From Paraflavitalea sp966211765 (GTDB taxonomy: Bacteria > Bacteroidota > Bacteroidia > Chitinophagales > Chitinophagaceae): DNA of 64,000 nt. The position numbers and the translations under genes are program-made. The notes under the pieces are model-generated. The model was not told the DNA's origin. It did not search any database and saw nothing but the letters and a program-made list of their open reading frames with translations. The stretch's first letter is position 1; every line of letters begins with the position of its first letter. The DNA lies in contig CBIHOV010000002.1 in assembly GCA_966211765.1 (NCBI GenBank), positions 352,158-416,157 of the forward strand, in the 5' to 3' direction. Positions 19,236-28,403 of the stretch are shown one piece after another.

Positions 19236-20588
19236 TTATTTTATTCTTTTAGCCTGCATCGTTGCACCCTGTTTCCAGGTGATGGAATTCACTTTTCCAT
19301 CGGCATCCTTTACAAACTCGCAAGTGGCATCCACCACTTTCAAAAAGAACTTATTCTCTGTTTCGGCGTACATGTCAAACTCCGGTTGTCCCGTCACCAG
19401 TCCCTTCAATGCTCCATTTTCTACACGTACAGTAAGGGTCAATCCGGGCTTCAATTCATATTCGCCTGCATATTGTTGTAAAATGGCGCTGTCTACTTTA
19501 ATAGCCACTTTCTCTTTAGGCACTTCGTAAGGGCGATTGTACAAAATAGCCAATATACTTTCGTTGATGGCTTCGAGGGCGCCGGTATTCATATTGGACA
19601 AGAGCACCACACATACATCATCGGCCGGTATACGCGCAAAATTGGTATTGAAACCAAAGATCCCGCCGCCGTGCTGTACGATCTTCTTACCAAACACCGT
19701 ATCTATTGTCCATCCATAACCATACTTATGCATATACGGGGTGTAGGCTTTTTCCAGGGATGCCGGCTTCAGGACAGTATTTTTCAGCAACCCCTTGTGC
19801 CATTCCCACAGGTCATTCACAGTTGAATAGATGGACCCTGCCGCATAGGAAACAGAAGAATCCACAATACCTGCCTGCACCTTCATCTTTTCTTTATAGA
19901 CCGTATAACCGGTGGCTTTATTGGCATCGGCCAGGTGCGTAAAATCAAATCCGCTGTGCGTCATGCCCAATGGCTTGAAAATACGTTCCCGCACTACTTG
20001 TTCATAAGGCTGACCGGTTACTTTTTCAATGATATAACCCAGTAGCATATAACCGGAATTGCTATAGTTCCACTGGGTACCTGGCCTGAAATCCAGCTGC
20101 CTGTCTTTAAACAAGGCGATGATCTTTTCGGGTGTAGCTGGTTTAACAGCCTCCGTCATCATGAACTTACCATCATTGGTATAATTGAATATGCCTGATG
20201 TATGGGTCAACAGGTTTTCAATGGTGATCGTATCGGCCCCCGGGAGTTCCGGAAAGTATTTGCCCAGTTTATCCTGCACCGACAATTTCTTCTGCTCCTG
20301 CAGCTGCAGGATGACGGTTGCTGTAAACTGTTTGGTGACAGACCCCAGCTGGTACATGGTGTTTACATCGTTCCAGGTGCTGTCTTTCACATTTTTAAAC
20401 CCGAATCCTTTACTGAATACCACCTGACCTTTATTAATGACCAGTACTGTTCCGTTGAACTTGTATTGGCGGGCATAGGCAGTGACCAGTTCATTGATCC
20501 GGTCGGCATCGGTTTGGGCGGAGGCTGTATGGCTGCTGCATGCAAACTGCAGTATCACCACCACGATCAGCCATAGTTTCTGTCTCAT
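19236..20588 (-). CDS. Serine hydrolase, class C beta-lactamase-like fold
   Basis: 450 residues, exported (signal MRQKLWLIVVVILQFACSSHTASAQ; Cys17 could be a lipobox). The penicillin-binding/AmpC-like domain spans about 30-345 with Ser83 and Lys86 in SVTK, the second motif Tyr175-Ser-Asn177, and a third motif HGGG near residue 309. A C-terminal domain of about 100 residues resembles the lipocalin-like module often fused to these enzymes. The family includes D-amino-acid esterases, peptidases and lactamases; the substrate is not readable. It lies between DUF1835 and parC in the operon with spacings of 7 and 9 bases. Confidence 0.88.
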   Translation of the reverse strand: MRQKLWLIVVVILQFACSSHTASAQTDADRINELVTAYARQYKFNGTVLVINKGQVVFSKGFGFKNVKDSTWNDVNTMYQLGSVTKQFTATVILQLQEQKKLSVQDKLGKYFPELPGADTITIENLLTHTSGIFNYTNDGKFMMTEAVKPATPEKIIALFKDRQLDFRPGTQWNYSNSGYMLLGYIIEKVTGQPYEQVVRERIFKPLGMTHSGFDFTHLADANKATGYTVYKEKMKVQAGIVDSSVSYAAGSIYSTVNDLWEWHKGLLKNTVLKPASLEKAYTPYMHKYGYGWTIDTVFGKKIVQHGGGIFGFNTNFARIPADDVCVVLLSNMNTGALEAINESILAILYNRPYEVPKEKVAIKVDSAILQQYAGEYELKPGLTLTVRVENGALKGLVTGQPEFDMYAETENKFFLKVVDATCEFVKDADGKVNSITWKQGATMQAKRIK

Positions 20589-20595
20589 GATATGC

Positions 20596-21432
20596 TTAGG
20601 CGTTGGTTGTTTCTGCTCCCTGCGTCACCTTATTCTTCACTTCAAACTCTTTCATGTTCTTCACTTCACCCTGTACATCAAATTCACCGGCTGCCAGCAT
20701 TACTTTCAGTCGCCACAGGATATAAGCATCGCCCGTGGTTTGCTTATTCTTGTGCAGGAACTGGTGAATAATTTTTGAAGCCTTCTGCCAGTCGCCGGTA
20801 ATGTATTTTTTCAGGTCCGCATCATAATAATCATAGCCCTGCAGTGCCAGTTTTTTACCTCCTTCCAGGAGGCGAACACCTTTGTCTTCCTGTTGCAGCT
20901 TGGTCCATTCATCCGGGTCTACTTCAAATTCACTGAGGGTAATGGGACGGGCCAGTTTTTTGGCTTTCAGAAATTCTTTCGGTGGAATAACATGGAGCCA
21001 TTCAGGATAAAAGATCAGTCCCTTTTCATTGATAAAAGGCAGGTTATTCAGGTACAGGATATACAACCTTCCCTGGAAGTCCTTCAACTGGCTCATGAGC
21101 CAGTAATAACCGCTCACATCATGTTTATTCTGCGCAGCCCATATCCACACCAGTTCAGTGGGCTCATTTTTTAACCTTTCTATCAATTCAATTACTACAG
21201 CGTTATCATCTATCTGCCCTGTTTCTACCTTGCCATCATAATCGCCACCAGCCAGTACATCCCGCCACCACTGCTTGCGGGCTTCCATGCCTTCGGCGGT
21301 ATAAATGCCCATGAGCGGCCCCACTGCATAATCGTCTTTTATCTGCACCACATCGCCCTGCATGGTTTCATCCAGCTCAATTGCTTTTTTTAAAACATCT
21401 ACATCAGCTTCATTAAAAACTATATGGATCAT
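20596..21432 (-). CDS. DUF1835 domain-containing protein
   Basis: 278 residues, cytosolic, acidic. It opens MIHIVFNEADVDVLKKAIELD and contains DDYAVGPL, then ERLKNEPTELVWIWAAQNKHDVSGYYWLMSQL, which match my recollection of the DUF1835 family (with a DUF3658-like C-terminal half). Biochemical role unknown. It is the third gene of the parE-parC operon, 12 bases after the methyltransferase and 7 bases before the serine hydrolase. A second DUF1835 protein is encoded at 41051. Confidence 0.8.
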   Translation of the reverse strand: MIHIVFNEADVDVLKKAIELDETMQGDVVQIKDDYAVGPLMGIYTAEGMEARKQWWRDVLAGGDYDGKVETGQIDDNAVVIELIERLKNEPTELVWIWAAQNKHDVSGYYWLMSQLKDFQGRLYILYLNNLPFINEKGLIFYPEWLHVIPPKEFLKAKKLARPITLSEFEVDPDEWTKLQQEDKGVRLLEGGKKLALQGYDYYDADLKKYITGDWQKASKIIHQFLHKNKQTTGDAYILWRLKVMLAAGEFDVQGEVKNMKEFEVKNKVTQGAETTNA

Positions 21433-21444
21433 TGCAAGAGTTTT

Positions 21445-22230
21445 CTATTCAGGTGTTATGAGATAGTATACACAGGTAGTTACAAAATTACGCAGCCAGG
21501 GAATATGCCTGATGACCCCTAACTGCTTGCGGGCCTTCCATCCAAATTTATACTCATAGATCGGATTGATCAGGTAATGCCTGCTTAAACTTATCTTATA
21601 CCCGGTCTTTTTAGCTATTCGCTCAAACTTTTCGATGGAGATGCGGGTATCTCTTATTTCCAGCATTTCCTCCACATGTTCCCCGTTGCGCCTGAGAATA
21701 TAACTGTACAGACCTCGTGGCAAGAGGTGATACCAGGGCAATTTACTAAGCCATTTCCCTTTGCAGATCTGCTGGTGGCCCCCAAATGGCATTTGCCAGG
21801 GTGGGAAACCAAAGAAGATACAACCTGAGGGATTCAACAGGCGTTTCATTTCGGCTATCAGTTTTGGCTGATCGTGAATGTGTTCAATAACATCTTTCAG
21901 AATGATGATATCAAACTTTCCGCCCAGTTCACGTTCCACATCTACCTTATAAATGTCTTTGTCGATGTACTGTACTTTGCCTGCGTCCAGGTATTCTTTC
22001 GTCCACATGGCCGCATTCACCAGGCGTGGTGCATCGAACTCTACGCCTACACCTGTGCAACCTCTTTCCAGGAAAGCCAGTAATACCCCTGCTTCGCCAC
22101 ATCCTATTTCCAATACCCGCTGTCCGGGTTTTATTGGAAACCGCTCCTCTATAAATGGAATGACAAATCGAACAGCATTATCACGCTGGATATCAAAATA
22201 TCGTTTCCGGTCGGCATGAAATTCAAACAT
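21445..22230 (-). CDS. Class I SAM-dependent methyltransferase
   Basis: 261 residues. The SAM-binding motif I is VLEIGCGEAGVLLAFL (about 39-54) followed by the acidic residue in VGVEFDAPR; motif II/III text FDIIILKDVIEHIHDQPKLIAEMKRLLNPSGCIFFGFPP is typical of the Methyltransf_11/23 type. The C-terminal third (LSKLPWYHLLPRGLYSYILRRNGEHVEEM) resembles small-molecule or lipid methyltransferases. Substrate unknown. It is the second gene after parE (39-base gap). Confidence 0.85.
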   Translation of the reverse strand: MFEFHADRKRYFDIQRDNAVRFVIPFIEERFPIKPGQRVLEIGCGEAGVLLAFLERGCTGVGVEFDAPRLVNAAMWTKEYLDAGKVQYIDKDIYKVDVERELGGKFDIIILKDVIEHIHDQPKLIAEMKRLLNPSGCIFFGFPPWQMPFGGHQQICKGKWLSKLPWYHLLPRGLYSYILRRNGEHVEEMLEIRDTRISIEKFERIAKKTGYKISLSRHYLINPIYEYKFGWKARKQLGVIRHIPWLRNFVTTCVYYLITPE

Positions 22231-22269
22231 AAATACTGCAAATGCTTCTGATTATTGTCACCTTTTCCT

Positions 22270-24177
22270 TTAAGCCTTTGTTTCCTCCGTCTCTTCTGCC
22301 AGGTCCACCTCTACTTTCAGGTTATCGATGATAAACTCCTGGCGCTCCTGGGTGTTCTTACCCATATAGTATTCCAGCAGTTGCTGAATGTGCTCGCCAT
22401 GTTCAATGATGACGGGCTCCTTGCGCATTTCCGCTCCAATAAAGCGGCCAAACTCATCGGGCGATATTTCACCCAATCCTTTAAAGCGCGTGATCTCCGG
22501 TTTACCGGTCAATTTTTTAATAGCAGCCTGCTTTTCCCCCTCATCGTAGCAATAAATAGTTTCCTGCTTGTTGCGTACGCGGAACAGTGGTGTTTCCAGG
22601 ATGTATACGTGTTGGTTCTTTACCAGGTCGGGGAAGAACTGGAGAAAGAAAGTCATCAGCAACAACCGGATGTGCATACCGTCTACATCGGCATCGGTAG
22701 CAATTACAATATTGTTATAGCGCAATCCCTCGTATCCTTCTTCAATGTTAAGGGCATGTTGCAAAAGGTTGAACTCTTCATTCTCGTACACTACTTTTTT
22801 GGTAAGACCAAAGCAGTTGAGGGGTTTACCACGCAAGCTGAATACCGCCTGTGTTTCCACCTGACGGGCTTTGGTGATGGAACCACTCGCCGAGTCTCCT
22901 TCGGTAATGAATATGGTGCTTTCCTTTTGCTTTTCTATGATGTTCTCTTTCTCCTTACCGGTAGCTTCATCATTCAGGTGAAAACGGCAATCACGCAACT
23001 TGCGGTTGTGCATATTGGCCTTTTTGGCGCGCTCGTTGGCCAGTTTCTTAATCCCTGCCAGTTCTTTGCGCTCGCGCTCACTTTGCTCAATTCGTTTCTT
23101 TAATGATTCAGCCGTAGTAGGGTTACGGTGCAGGAAATTGTCCAACTCTTTAGAAAGGAAGTCGGCAATAAAGTTCCGCATGGTAGGGCCACCCTCAAAT
23201 ACGACCTGTGAGCCCAGCTTCGTTTTCGTTTGGCTCTCAAATACCGGCTCCTGCACACGAACAGATACCGCTGCACAGATACTGGCACGGATATCTGCCG
23301 CATCATAATCCTTTTTATAAAAATCGCGGATGGTCTTTACGTATCCTTCCCGGAAGGCAGCCAGGTGGGTACCACCCTGGGTGGTATATTGTCCATTTAC
23401 AAAAGAGTAATACTCTTCCCCATACTGGTTTTCATGGGTGATGGCTACTTCGATATCCTCTCCCTTGAGGTGGATAACGGGATAGCGCAGTTCATCTTCA
23501 TTGGTTTTTCGTTGCAACAGGTCGAGCAATCCATTCTTACTTACATACTTCTTGCCATTGAGGTTAATGACCAGCCCTGCATTGAGGTAACAATAATTCC
23601 ACAACTGACCATCGAGGTATTCGTGGATATAATGGAAATTTTTAAATACCGTTTCATCGGGTATGAAAATAACCATGGTACCATTCTCTTCGGTAGATTT
23701 GGCTTCCTTGTGTTCTTTGGTCAATATACCCCGCTCGAATTCGGCTGTCTTTTCTTTGCCCTCGCGGTAGGCTGTTACTTTGAAATAGGTACTTAAGGCA
23801 TTGACGGCCTTGGTACCCACCCCATTCAAACCCACACTTTTCTGGAAAGCTTTGCTATCGTATTTGGCGCCTGTATTGATCTTGCTCACTACATCCACTA
23901 CTTTACCGAGGGGAATGCCGCGGCCATAGTCACGGATGGTAACCGTTTTACCTTCAATGGTAATGTCCACATGTTTACCATAACCCATGGTATGCTCATC
24001 AATACAGTTATCAATGACTTCTTTTATTAATACGTAGATACCGTCATCAGGACTGCTGCCATCACCCAGCTTTCCGATGTACATACCGGGCCGCAGGCGT
24101 ATGTGTTCGCGCCAGTCGAGACTACGTATCGATTCTTCGTTGTAATCAAACAGGTTGCTGTCTTTTTCTTTTGCCAT
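22270..24177 (-). CDS. parE: DNA topoisomerase IV subunit B
   Basis: 635 residues from the ATG at 24177 (MAKEKDSN), preferred because GGGGAG lies about 8 bases upstream; in-frame ATGs at 24183 and 24210 are possible. ATPase subunit of topoisomerase IV. GHKL motifs: EVIDNCIDEHTMGYG, IRDYGRGIPLG and GLNGVGTKAVNALS. The QTKTKLG loop and TOPRIM motifs EGDSASG and DADVDGMHIRLLL follow. The length is that of ParE/GyrB without the long insertion of some gyrases. It is the first gene of an operon that reaches parC through three non-topoisomerase genes. Confidence 0.92.
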   Translation of the reverse strand: MAKEKDSNLFDYNEESIRSLDWREHIRLRPGMYIGKLGDGSSPDDGIYVLIKEVIDNCIDEHTMGYGKHVDITIEGKTVTIRDYGRGIPLGKVVDVVSKINTGAKYDSKAFQKSVGLNGVGTKAVNALSTYFKVTAYREGKEKTAEFERGILTKEHKEAKSTEENGTMVIFIPDETVFKNFHYIHEYLDGQLWNYCYLNAGLVINLNGKKYVSKNGLLDLLQRKTNEDELRYPVIHLKGEDIEVAITHENQYGEEYYSFVNGQYTTQGGTHLAAFREGYVKTIRDFYKKDYDAADIRASICAAVSVRVQEPVFESQTKTKLGSQVVFEGGPTMRNFIADFLSKELDNFLHRNPTTAESLKKRIEQSERERKELAGIKKLANERAKKANMHNRKLRDCRFHLNDEATGKEKENIIEKQKESTIFITEGDSASGSITKARQVETQAVFSLRGKPLNCFGLTKKVVYENEEFNLLQHALNIEEGYEGLRYNNIVIATDADVDGMHIRLLLMTFFLQFFPDLVKNQHVYILETPLFRVRNKQETIYCYDEGEKQAAIKKLTGKPEITRFKGLGEISPDEFGRFIGAEMRKEPVIIEHGEHIQQLLEYYMGKNTQERQEFIIDNLKVEVDLAEETEETKA

Positions 24178-24210
24178 ATCCATTCTCCCCGCCAGGTGGA
24201 GGGGGATCAC

Positions 24211-24581
24211 TTTTTTAATGTTATCAAACTAAGGTTTTCTATACAGTATTGGTTACTAGTCCTTTTTCGCCCCAGCCCGGCGGGGGCCATTTCCGGTAAA
24301 AGCAAGCTGTATGCCTGATTTTCAAGGCAATAAACCACTAAATACCAGAAAAAACAAACTCCGTTCCATCATTTTTTGAGCAAGCCAGGGGCCTTACCCA
24401 TTTTCCGGAACGGGCAAATATAGCAAAAGCGCATCAGAAGGTGTTTCCCGGAAATATTAACGATTTGTGGAAAAAAGGAGTTGATGATGAGCAATTTGCA
24501 ATGGAATCCAGCCTGCTGGCCACCCCATGCTCCTACAATCCATTTTACCATCTGTAAATACTTGATTATTTATAGCTAAAG
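24211..24581. other. Intergenic region upstream of parE
   Basis: About 370 bases with no supported gene. On the minus strand TATATTTG at 24422-24415 matches the minus-7 consensus perfectly, but it is 240 bases from parE and lacks a clear minus-33; CAAACTAA at 24224 is a nearer, imperfect candidate. A 60-codon ORF here has no coding character. Confidence 0.35.
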
Positions 24582-24612
24582 AAAACCCGGCCTCTAAAAG
24601 AGACCGGGCTAA
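24582..24612 (-). terminator. Rho-independent terminator of the metalloprotease gene
   Basis: On the minus strand AGCCCGG-T-CTCT pairs with AGAG-G-CCGGGT around a TTT loop and is followed by TTTC TTT. It lies 25 bases downstream of the stop at 24637. Confidence 0.8.
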
Positions 24613-24636
24613 ACCCTATTGTACACAAATAACCAA

Positions 24637-26790
24637 TTACCTGTTTTTGATCACTTTCTGCACTACCGTCCGGTCACTGAACACCACCCTTACGGAATAC
24701 AAACCATTGGCAAAGGCGCTCAGGTCAAAATCGTACCGGGTAGTACCATTGTTGTTCCCTACGAGCTTTTCGGCCACTTTCTGGCCGGCTACATTGTAAA
24801 TGGCTATACCCCGCAGATTGGTTGGATTGGGGAAAAACTGAACACTCAACGCGCCACTGGTTGGATTGGGCGTTACCAGTACTCCTTTGGCCCTCAGGTT
24901 GGGATTGATAACCACCTTATAGACATTGATATCATCGAGGTAAATATTGTTCTCAAATTCAGAACTATTCAGGAAGGCCAGCATGATAGGCCCGGCGCCG
25001 ATATAGGCCGTGAGGTCTATAGAGTCTTTTCGCCATTCTGTGGAGGTAGGCACAAAAGACTGTGTGATGGCTGTTTTACGGGTAATCAGTGAATTGCCCC
25101 ATTTTTTATAGAGACTGGTATAGGTATTACCGCAATCCGTACTGACCAATACCTGCAGGGTGTCCCATACATTGCCGGCAGCGGAAGGGTCGGTTTGCAC
25201 GGCCGCAGCGACCTGGAAGGAAAGGAAAGCCGAATCGGCTGTACCAATATTCACCAGCGGGAACCGCAGGTAATCTTTGGGACCATTCTGTTCATACTGC
25301 AGGTTGCGCATCACCACTGAAGCATTGCCCGTTTTAGCTACCCCGGTCACCTTTTCCCAGGTAAGGTAGCTATCGGGGTTCACTATATCCCAGCCTTGCG
25401 GCGGAAAACTGCTTCCTTCAAAACCCTCAGTGAGCGGCGGGTCAACCGGGGGATAATATTCAAAGGAAGTTGTCAACGTATCATTAGTAAGTTCACCATC
25501 TGCTGTACCGTTGGGGTCGGCTACATATATTTTGAGGGTATGCCTGCCGGCGCCGGTAGTAAGATTATTAAGTGTTACGTTCACCGTGGCGCGGCTGGCC
25601 AGGGAGCCTGTCCATTGGGTACGCACCGGCGTACCTCCATCTATACCGGCATAAATATTGGCTGAAGTAAGCGTTTGCACACCGAGATTACGCAAGGTAA
25701 TGGCCGGTGCAAAAGAAGCATTGCAAATACGGGCAGTGGGGGTATTGATACTGCGCAGGGAAGCATTCACATTTTTCAGAACTACGGGGTCGGCGCCATT
25801 AGAGCTAAGAAGGGAGGCACGATAGGTAGCAATTGCCGATTCCATACGGGTAGCCTGCTGCCTGGTAAACATCACCATACAGGCATCATCCGTATAGTCC
25901 ATGTAATTCTGGTACATGATGCCCGGGGTGCCCGGAGAACAGGCATCGGTGATCACGGTGCCATTGGGACAACCGCCCGACTTATCGGCCTGGTTTGGAG
26001 TATCATTTACATCATCAGAGCCGCTACAGGCCCCACCATCATCGCCCCAGATATGGTAAAGGAAAAAATAATGGCCGGTTTCATGGGTAAGGGTGCGGCC
26101 TTTATTATAAGGAGCGGCACTTCCACCCGGTAGGCTGCTGTACAATACCACTACCCCCTGCTCAGCTGCTACACTGCCTCCTGGAAAAGTGGCATAACCC
26201 AGTATGCCGCCGGAAATATTCGTAATCCAGATATTGAGGTAACGGGTAGGATCCCAGGCGTCTGCGCCACCGGAACTTGCATATTTAAGGGTATTATCAG
26301 TATAAGTATAAGAAGCGCGGGTGGTAACATACCGGTTGATACCGGTAGTAGGCTCGTCGTTGGGCGTGCGCTGTGCCATTTTGAACTGGATCCTTGCTTT
26401 GCCAAAAAGCGGTTTGAAAGCCGCCGGTATCCTGACAGAATCAGCATTGAGCCCTCCAAAGTCTATATTCAGGGTATCGAGCTGTGCCTGTATCTGGGCA
26501 TCAGAAACCAGGTTAGGATTCTGCAATACAATGTGAAAGACGATGGGTACATAAACGGGTTCAGCCTCTTCCTTGAGTGCTGGCTGGGTTTCGCGCAAAG
26601 CTCCTGCCTGGCGCATCTCCTGAACAGATCGTTCAAAATTGGCTTTTAAAGCGGGATTACGTGCTAATGTGTTTTGAAGCAGTTCAACCGTTGCACAACG
26701 GTCAACCTTTTGTTTTTGCTGGGCAATACCAGTACAATAAACCAGCAATAAAAATACGGTAGGCAGTAAGGATCGGTTGGCGGCCAACAT
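24637..26790 (-). CDS. Secreted M43-like (pappalysin/cytophagalysin) metalloprotease with T9SS sorting domain
   Basis: 717 residues with a signal peptide ending near GIAQQ (residue 24). The catalytic zinc motif is HETGHYFFLYH at 236-246, which has the three His and Glu of the metzincin pattern HExxHxxGxxH but Phe where Gly is usual. The Met-turn region follows as MYQNYMDYTDDACMVMFT. After it come a CARDB-like beta domain (about 335-440) and a MAM/jelly-roll-like domain (about 450-620: EGFEGSSFPPQGWDI). The last 75 residues (VTPNPTSGALSVQF to VVQKVIKNR) are a type A T9SS sorting signal, so the enzyme is exported and probably displayed or released at the surface. Confidence 0.88.
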   Translation of the reverse strand: MLAANRSLLPTVFLLLVYCTGIAQQKQKVDRCATVELLQNTLARNPALKANFERSVQEMRQAGALRETQPALKEEAEPVYVPIVFHIVLQNPNLVSDAQIQAQLDTLNIDFGGLNADSVRIPAAFKPLFGKARIQFKMAQRTPNDEPTTGINRYVTTRASYTYTDNTLKYASSGGADAWDPTRYLNIWITNISGGILGYATFPGGSVAAEQGVVVLYSSLPGGSAAPYNKGRTLTHETGHYFFLYHIWGDDGGACSGSDDVNDTPNQADKSGGCPNGTVITDACSPGTPGIMYQNYMDYTDDACMVMFTRQQATRMESAIATYRASLLSSNGADPVVLKNVNASLRSINTPTARICNASFAPAITLRNLGVQTLTSANIYAGIDGGTPVRTQWTGSLASRATVNVTLNNLTTGAGRHTLKIYVADPNGTADGELTNDTLTTSFEYYPPVDPPLTEGFEGSSFPPQGWDIVNPDSYLTWEKVTGVAKTGNASVVMRNLQYEQNGPKDYLRFPLVNIGTADSAFLSFQVAAAVQTDPSAAGNVWDTLQVLVSTDCGNTYTSLYKKWGNSLITRKTAITQSFVPTSTEWRKDSIDLTAYIGAGPIMLAFLNSSEFENNIYLDDINVYKVVINPNLRAKGVLVTPNPTSGALSVQFFPNPTNLRGIAIYNVAGQKVAEKLVGNNNGTTRYDFDLSAFANGLYSVRVVFSDRTVVQKVIKNR

Positions 26791-26925
26791 GCTTTAATGT
26801 TTAATATGACTACGTATGATGGTTCAAAACTGTTGGTTGCCGGGGCGTAAAATAGAGGGAATGAGGTATTTTATCTGCCAACCTGCATTTTGAAGACACC
26901 AGTTTGTGGCCACAAAATACAGAAA

Positions 26926-26959
26926 TAAAAAAGCCTCACCTTATAAATAACGGTGAGGC
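26926..26959 (-). terminator. Rho-independent terminator
   Basis: GCCTCACC (26933-26940) and GGTGAGGC (26952-26959) pair; on the minus strand the stem is followed by TTTTTTAT. It terminates the gene at 26983. Confidence 0.8.
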
Positions 26960-26982
26960 GGCAAAATACATCGGTAAAAGGT

Positions 26983-27369
26983 TTACTGGCCAATTTCCTT
27001 CACCTGAACGGTTTCTACAATATTGGTATTAATGGTAAATGTTTTGCTGCATTGTTGTTTTTTGCTGCCCAATATAAAGCGGATGGTGTGTCCTGCCGAT
27101 CTGGGGATGCGAATACGGCGAATGCTGCTGATCTCGCTATGGAATTCACGGTAGATATCATCCCCTGCTTCGTTGCGGATGGAAAATACTGTTTTAGGAA
27201 CTACTTTCTCGGCCTTTACTGTAAAGAGCAGAAAATCACCTTCCATACCCAGGTATACTACTTCAAGGCTGGGCTTTTCAATGGGCTCCTTTGTTGGGTG
27301 ACCGCCGGCGGCCCCTACCGATGAGATCAATAATAAAGTGGAAACAATGATAAGGCATATACTTTTCAT
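26983..27369 (-). CDS. Small exported protein of unknown function
   Basis: 128 residues with a signal peptide (MKSICLIIVSTLLLISSVGAAGG). The mature part is a compact beta-rich domain (EVVYLGMEGDFLLFTVKAEK, TVFSIRNEAGDDIYREF) ending VETVQVKEIGQ. I do not recognise the family. A minus-7-like box TGCACCTTTG-type sequence (CACCTTTG on the minus strand, complement of 27410-27417) sits about 40 bases upstream, and a terminator follows, so it is a single-gene unit. Confidence 0.7.
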   Translation of the reverse strand: MKSICLIIVSTLLLISSVGAAGGHPTKEPIEKPSLEVVYLGMEGDFLLFTVKAEKVVPKTVFSIRNEAGDDIYREFHSEISSIRRIRIPRSAGHTIRFILGSKKQQCSKTFTINTNIVETVQVKEIGQ

Positions 27370-27958
27370 AGACTGAAAATTGGTTTACGAACATATTGTT
27401 TTGTCGCCGCAAAGGTGCAGCTGTTATATTACCAGCATATGACCGAAGGTTTAAGGGAATGTTATATCGCAGACTGCAGAGATTAAAGGAGATTACATGG
27501 ATTAGGAGACTTGCACGAACTGCAGGATTAGGATGAACAGTGTTTGCCTTATGCCAAACCGGGGTTCGCTAAAATTAAAATGTATTTAATGAAATGCGGT
27601 GAAGCGCCCGCTATATCAGTCAATCCATACCAAGTGCTGCAAAGGACTAAAGAAGCTGATATATTTCTATTCAATGTAATACAGAGACTAACAAAAATAA
27701 ATTATCAATCAGCCACTGTAGATTTTCTTTCTCATGATTAGTATTAAAAAAATCGCAACCTAATAAAACAATCGTGCCATGAAAGAGGCTCCAGTGGCTA
27801 ACTGGCAGAAAAAAGTTGTTAATTTATTTTTTATCAATTGAAAAAGATTATGGCATAGTACTTGTCTACACTATCGTAACTCCTACAAACCATCAGAACC
27901 GCAAGAATAGTTTAGTGTCATTTGTAACCATTTTTATTAACCTATAATTTATCATTGT
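27370..27958. other. Long non-coding interval
   Basis: 589 bases. A 65-codon frame at 27544-27741 has no recognisable domain, signal or start-site support and is not called. The region is AT-rich, with a stretch at 27460-27540 made of near-repeated GATTA/GGATTA text. TTG (27922) and TATAATTT (27943) lie just before the next gene, but would leave almost no leader. Confidence 0.4.
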
Positions 27959-28282
27959 ATGAAAAGCATCAAGTCAAGATTGGTGGGATTAAGCATCGTT
28001 GCCGCCACTGCAGGATTATTCGCATTCCAGGCTGTTCAAACAGGCTCAGTGAAAGGTACTGTATCACCCGCTGATGGCGGTGTACGTGCATGGGCTCTAT
28101 CTGGCACGGATACGCTGAAAGCGACTATCGATAAAGGCGCATTTGAAATTACCGGTGCAAAAGCTGGTACTTATCGTGTGATCATTGAGGCTAAACCGCC
28201 TTATAAGAATGCTGCCAAAGATGGTGTAACTGTGGTAGACGGACAGCCTACAGATATAGGCGAAATCAAACTGGAACAATAG
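27959..28282 (+). CDS. Small secreted protein with a carboxypeptidase-regulatory-like fold
   Basis: 107 residues. Signal sequence MKSIKSRLVGLSIVAATAGLFAFQA, then an Ig-like domain of about 75 residues: GSVKGTVSPADGGVRAWALSG, TIDKGAFEITGAKAGTYRVIIEAKPPY, DVG-type ending PTDIGEIKLEQ. This is the CarboxypepD_reg-like fold that is normally an accessory domain of TonB receptors; here it stands alone. Role unknown; a stand-alone extracytoplasmic beta domain is unusual but common enough in this phylum. A terminator follows. Confidence 0.75.
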   Translation: MKSIKSRLVGLSIVAATAGLFAFQAVQTGSVKGTVSPADGGVRAWALSGTDTLKATIDKGAFEITGAKAGTYRVIIEAKPPYKNAAKDGVTVVDGQPTDIGEIKLEQ

Positions 28283-28316
28283 TCTATACATTATATAGTC
28301 ATTGATCCTCACTCAA

Positions 28317-28366
28317 AGCACGCCACGGGCAGGTATTAAATCCTGTGACCGTGGTGTGCTTTTTTA
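28317..28366 (+). terminator. Rho-independent terminator
   Basis: AGCAC-CCACGG-CAGG pairs with CCTG-CCGTGG-GTGCT with small mismatches and an AT loop, followed by TTTTTTAT. It ends the 27959 gene. Confidence 0.85.
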
Positions 28367-28371
28367 TACCC

Positions 28372-28379
28372 TATCTTTG
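28372..28379 (+). promoter_or_regulatory. Bacteroidota minus-7 element for the ModF-like gene
   Basis: TATCTTTG is a perfect TAnnTTTG, 24 bases before the ATG at 28404 and just past the preceding terminator. No clear TTG minus-33 is visible. Confidence 0.5.
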
Positions 28380-28403
28380 CCGCTGTTTTTAAGCAAGGAT
28401 AAC

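Noticed and set aside
16704..24177. Naming the pair gyrA/gyrB
   Set aside because: The A subunit shows no clear GyrA-box and the B subunit lacks gyrase-type insertions; topoisomerase IV is the better call, though a phylogeny would settle it.
27544..27741. 65-codon frame in the gap before 27959
   Set aside because: No recognisable domain, start support or signal; composition is that of non-coding DNA.
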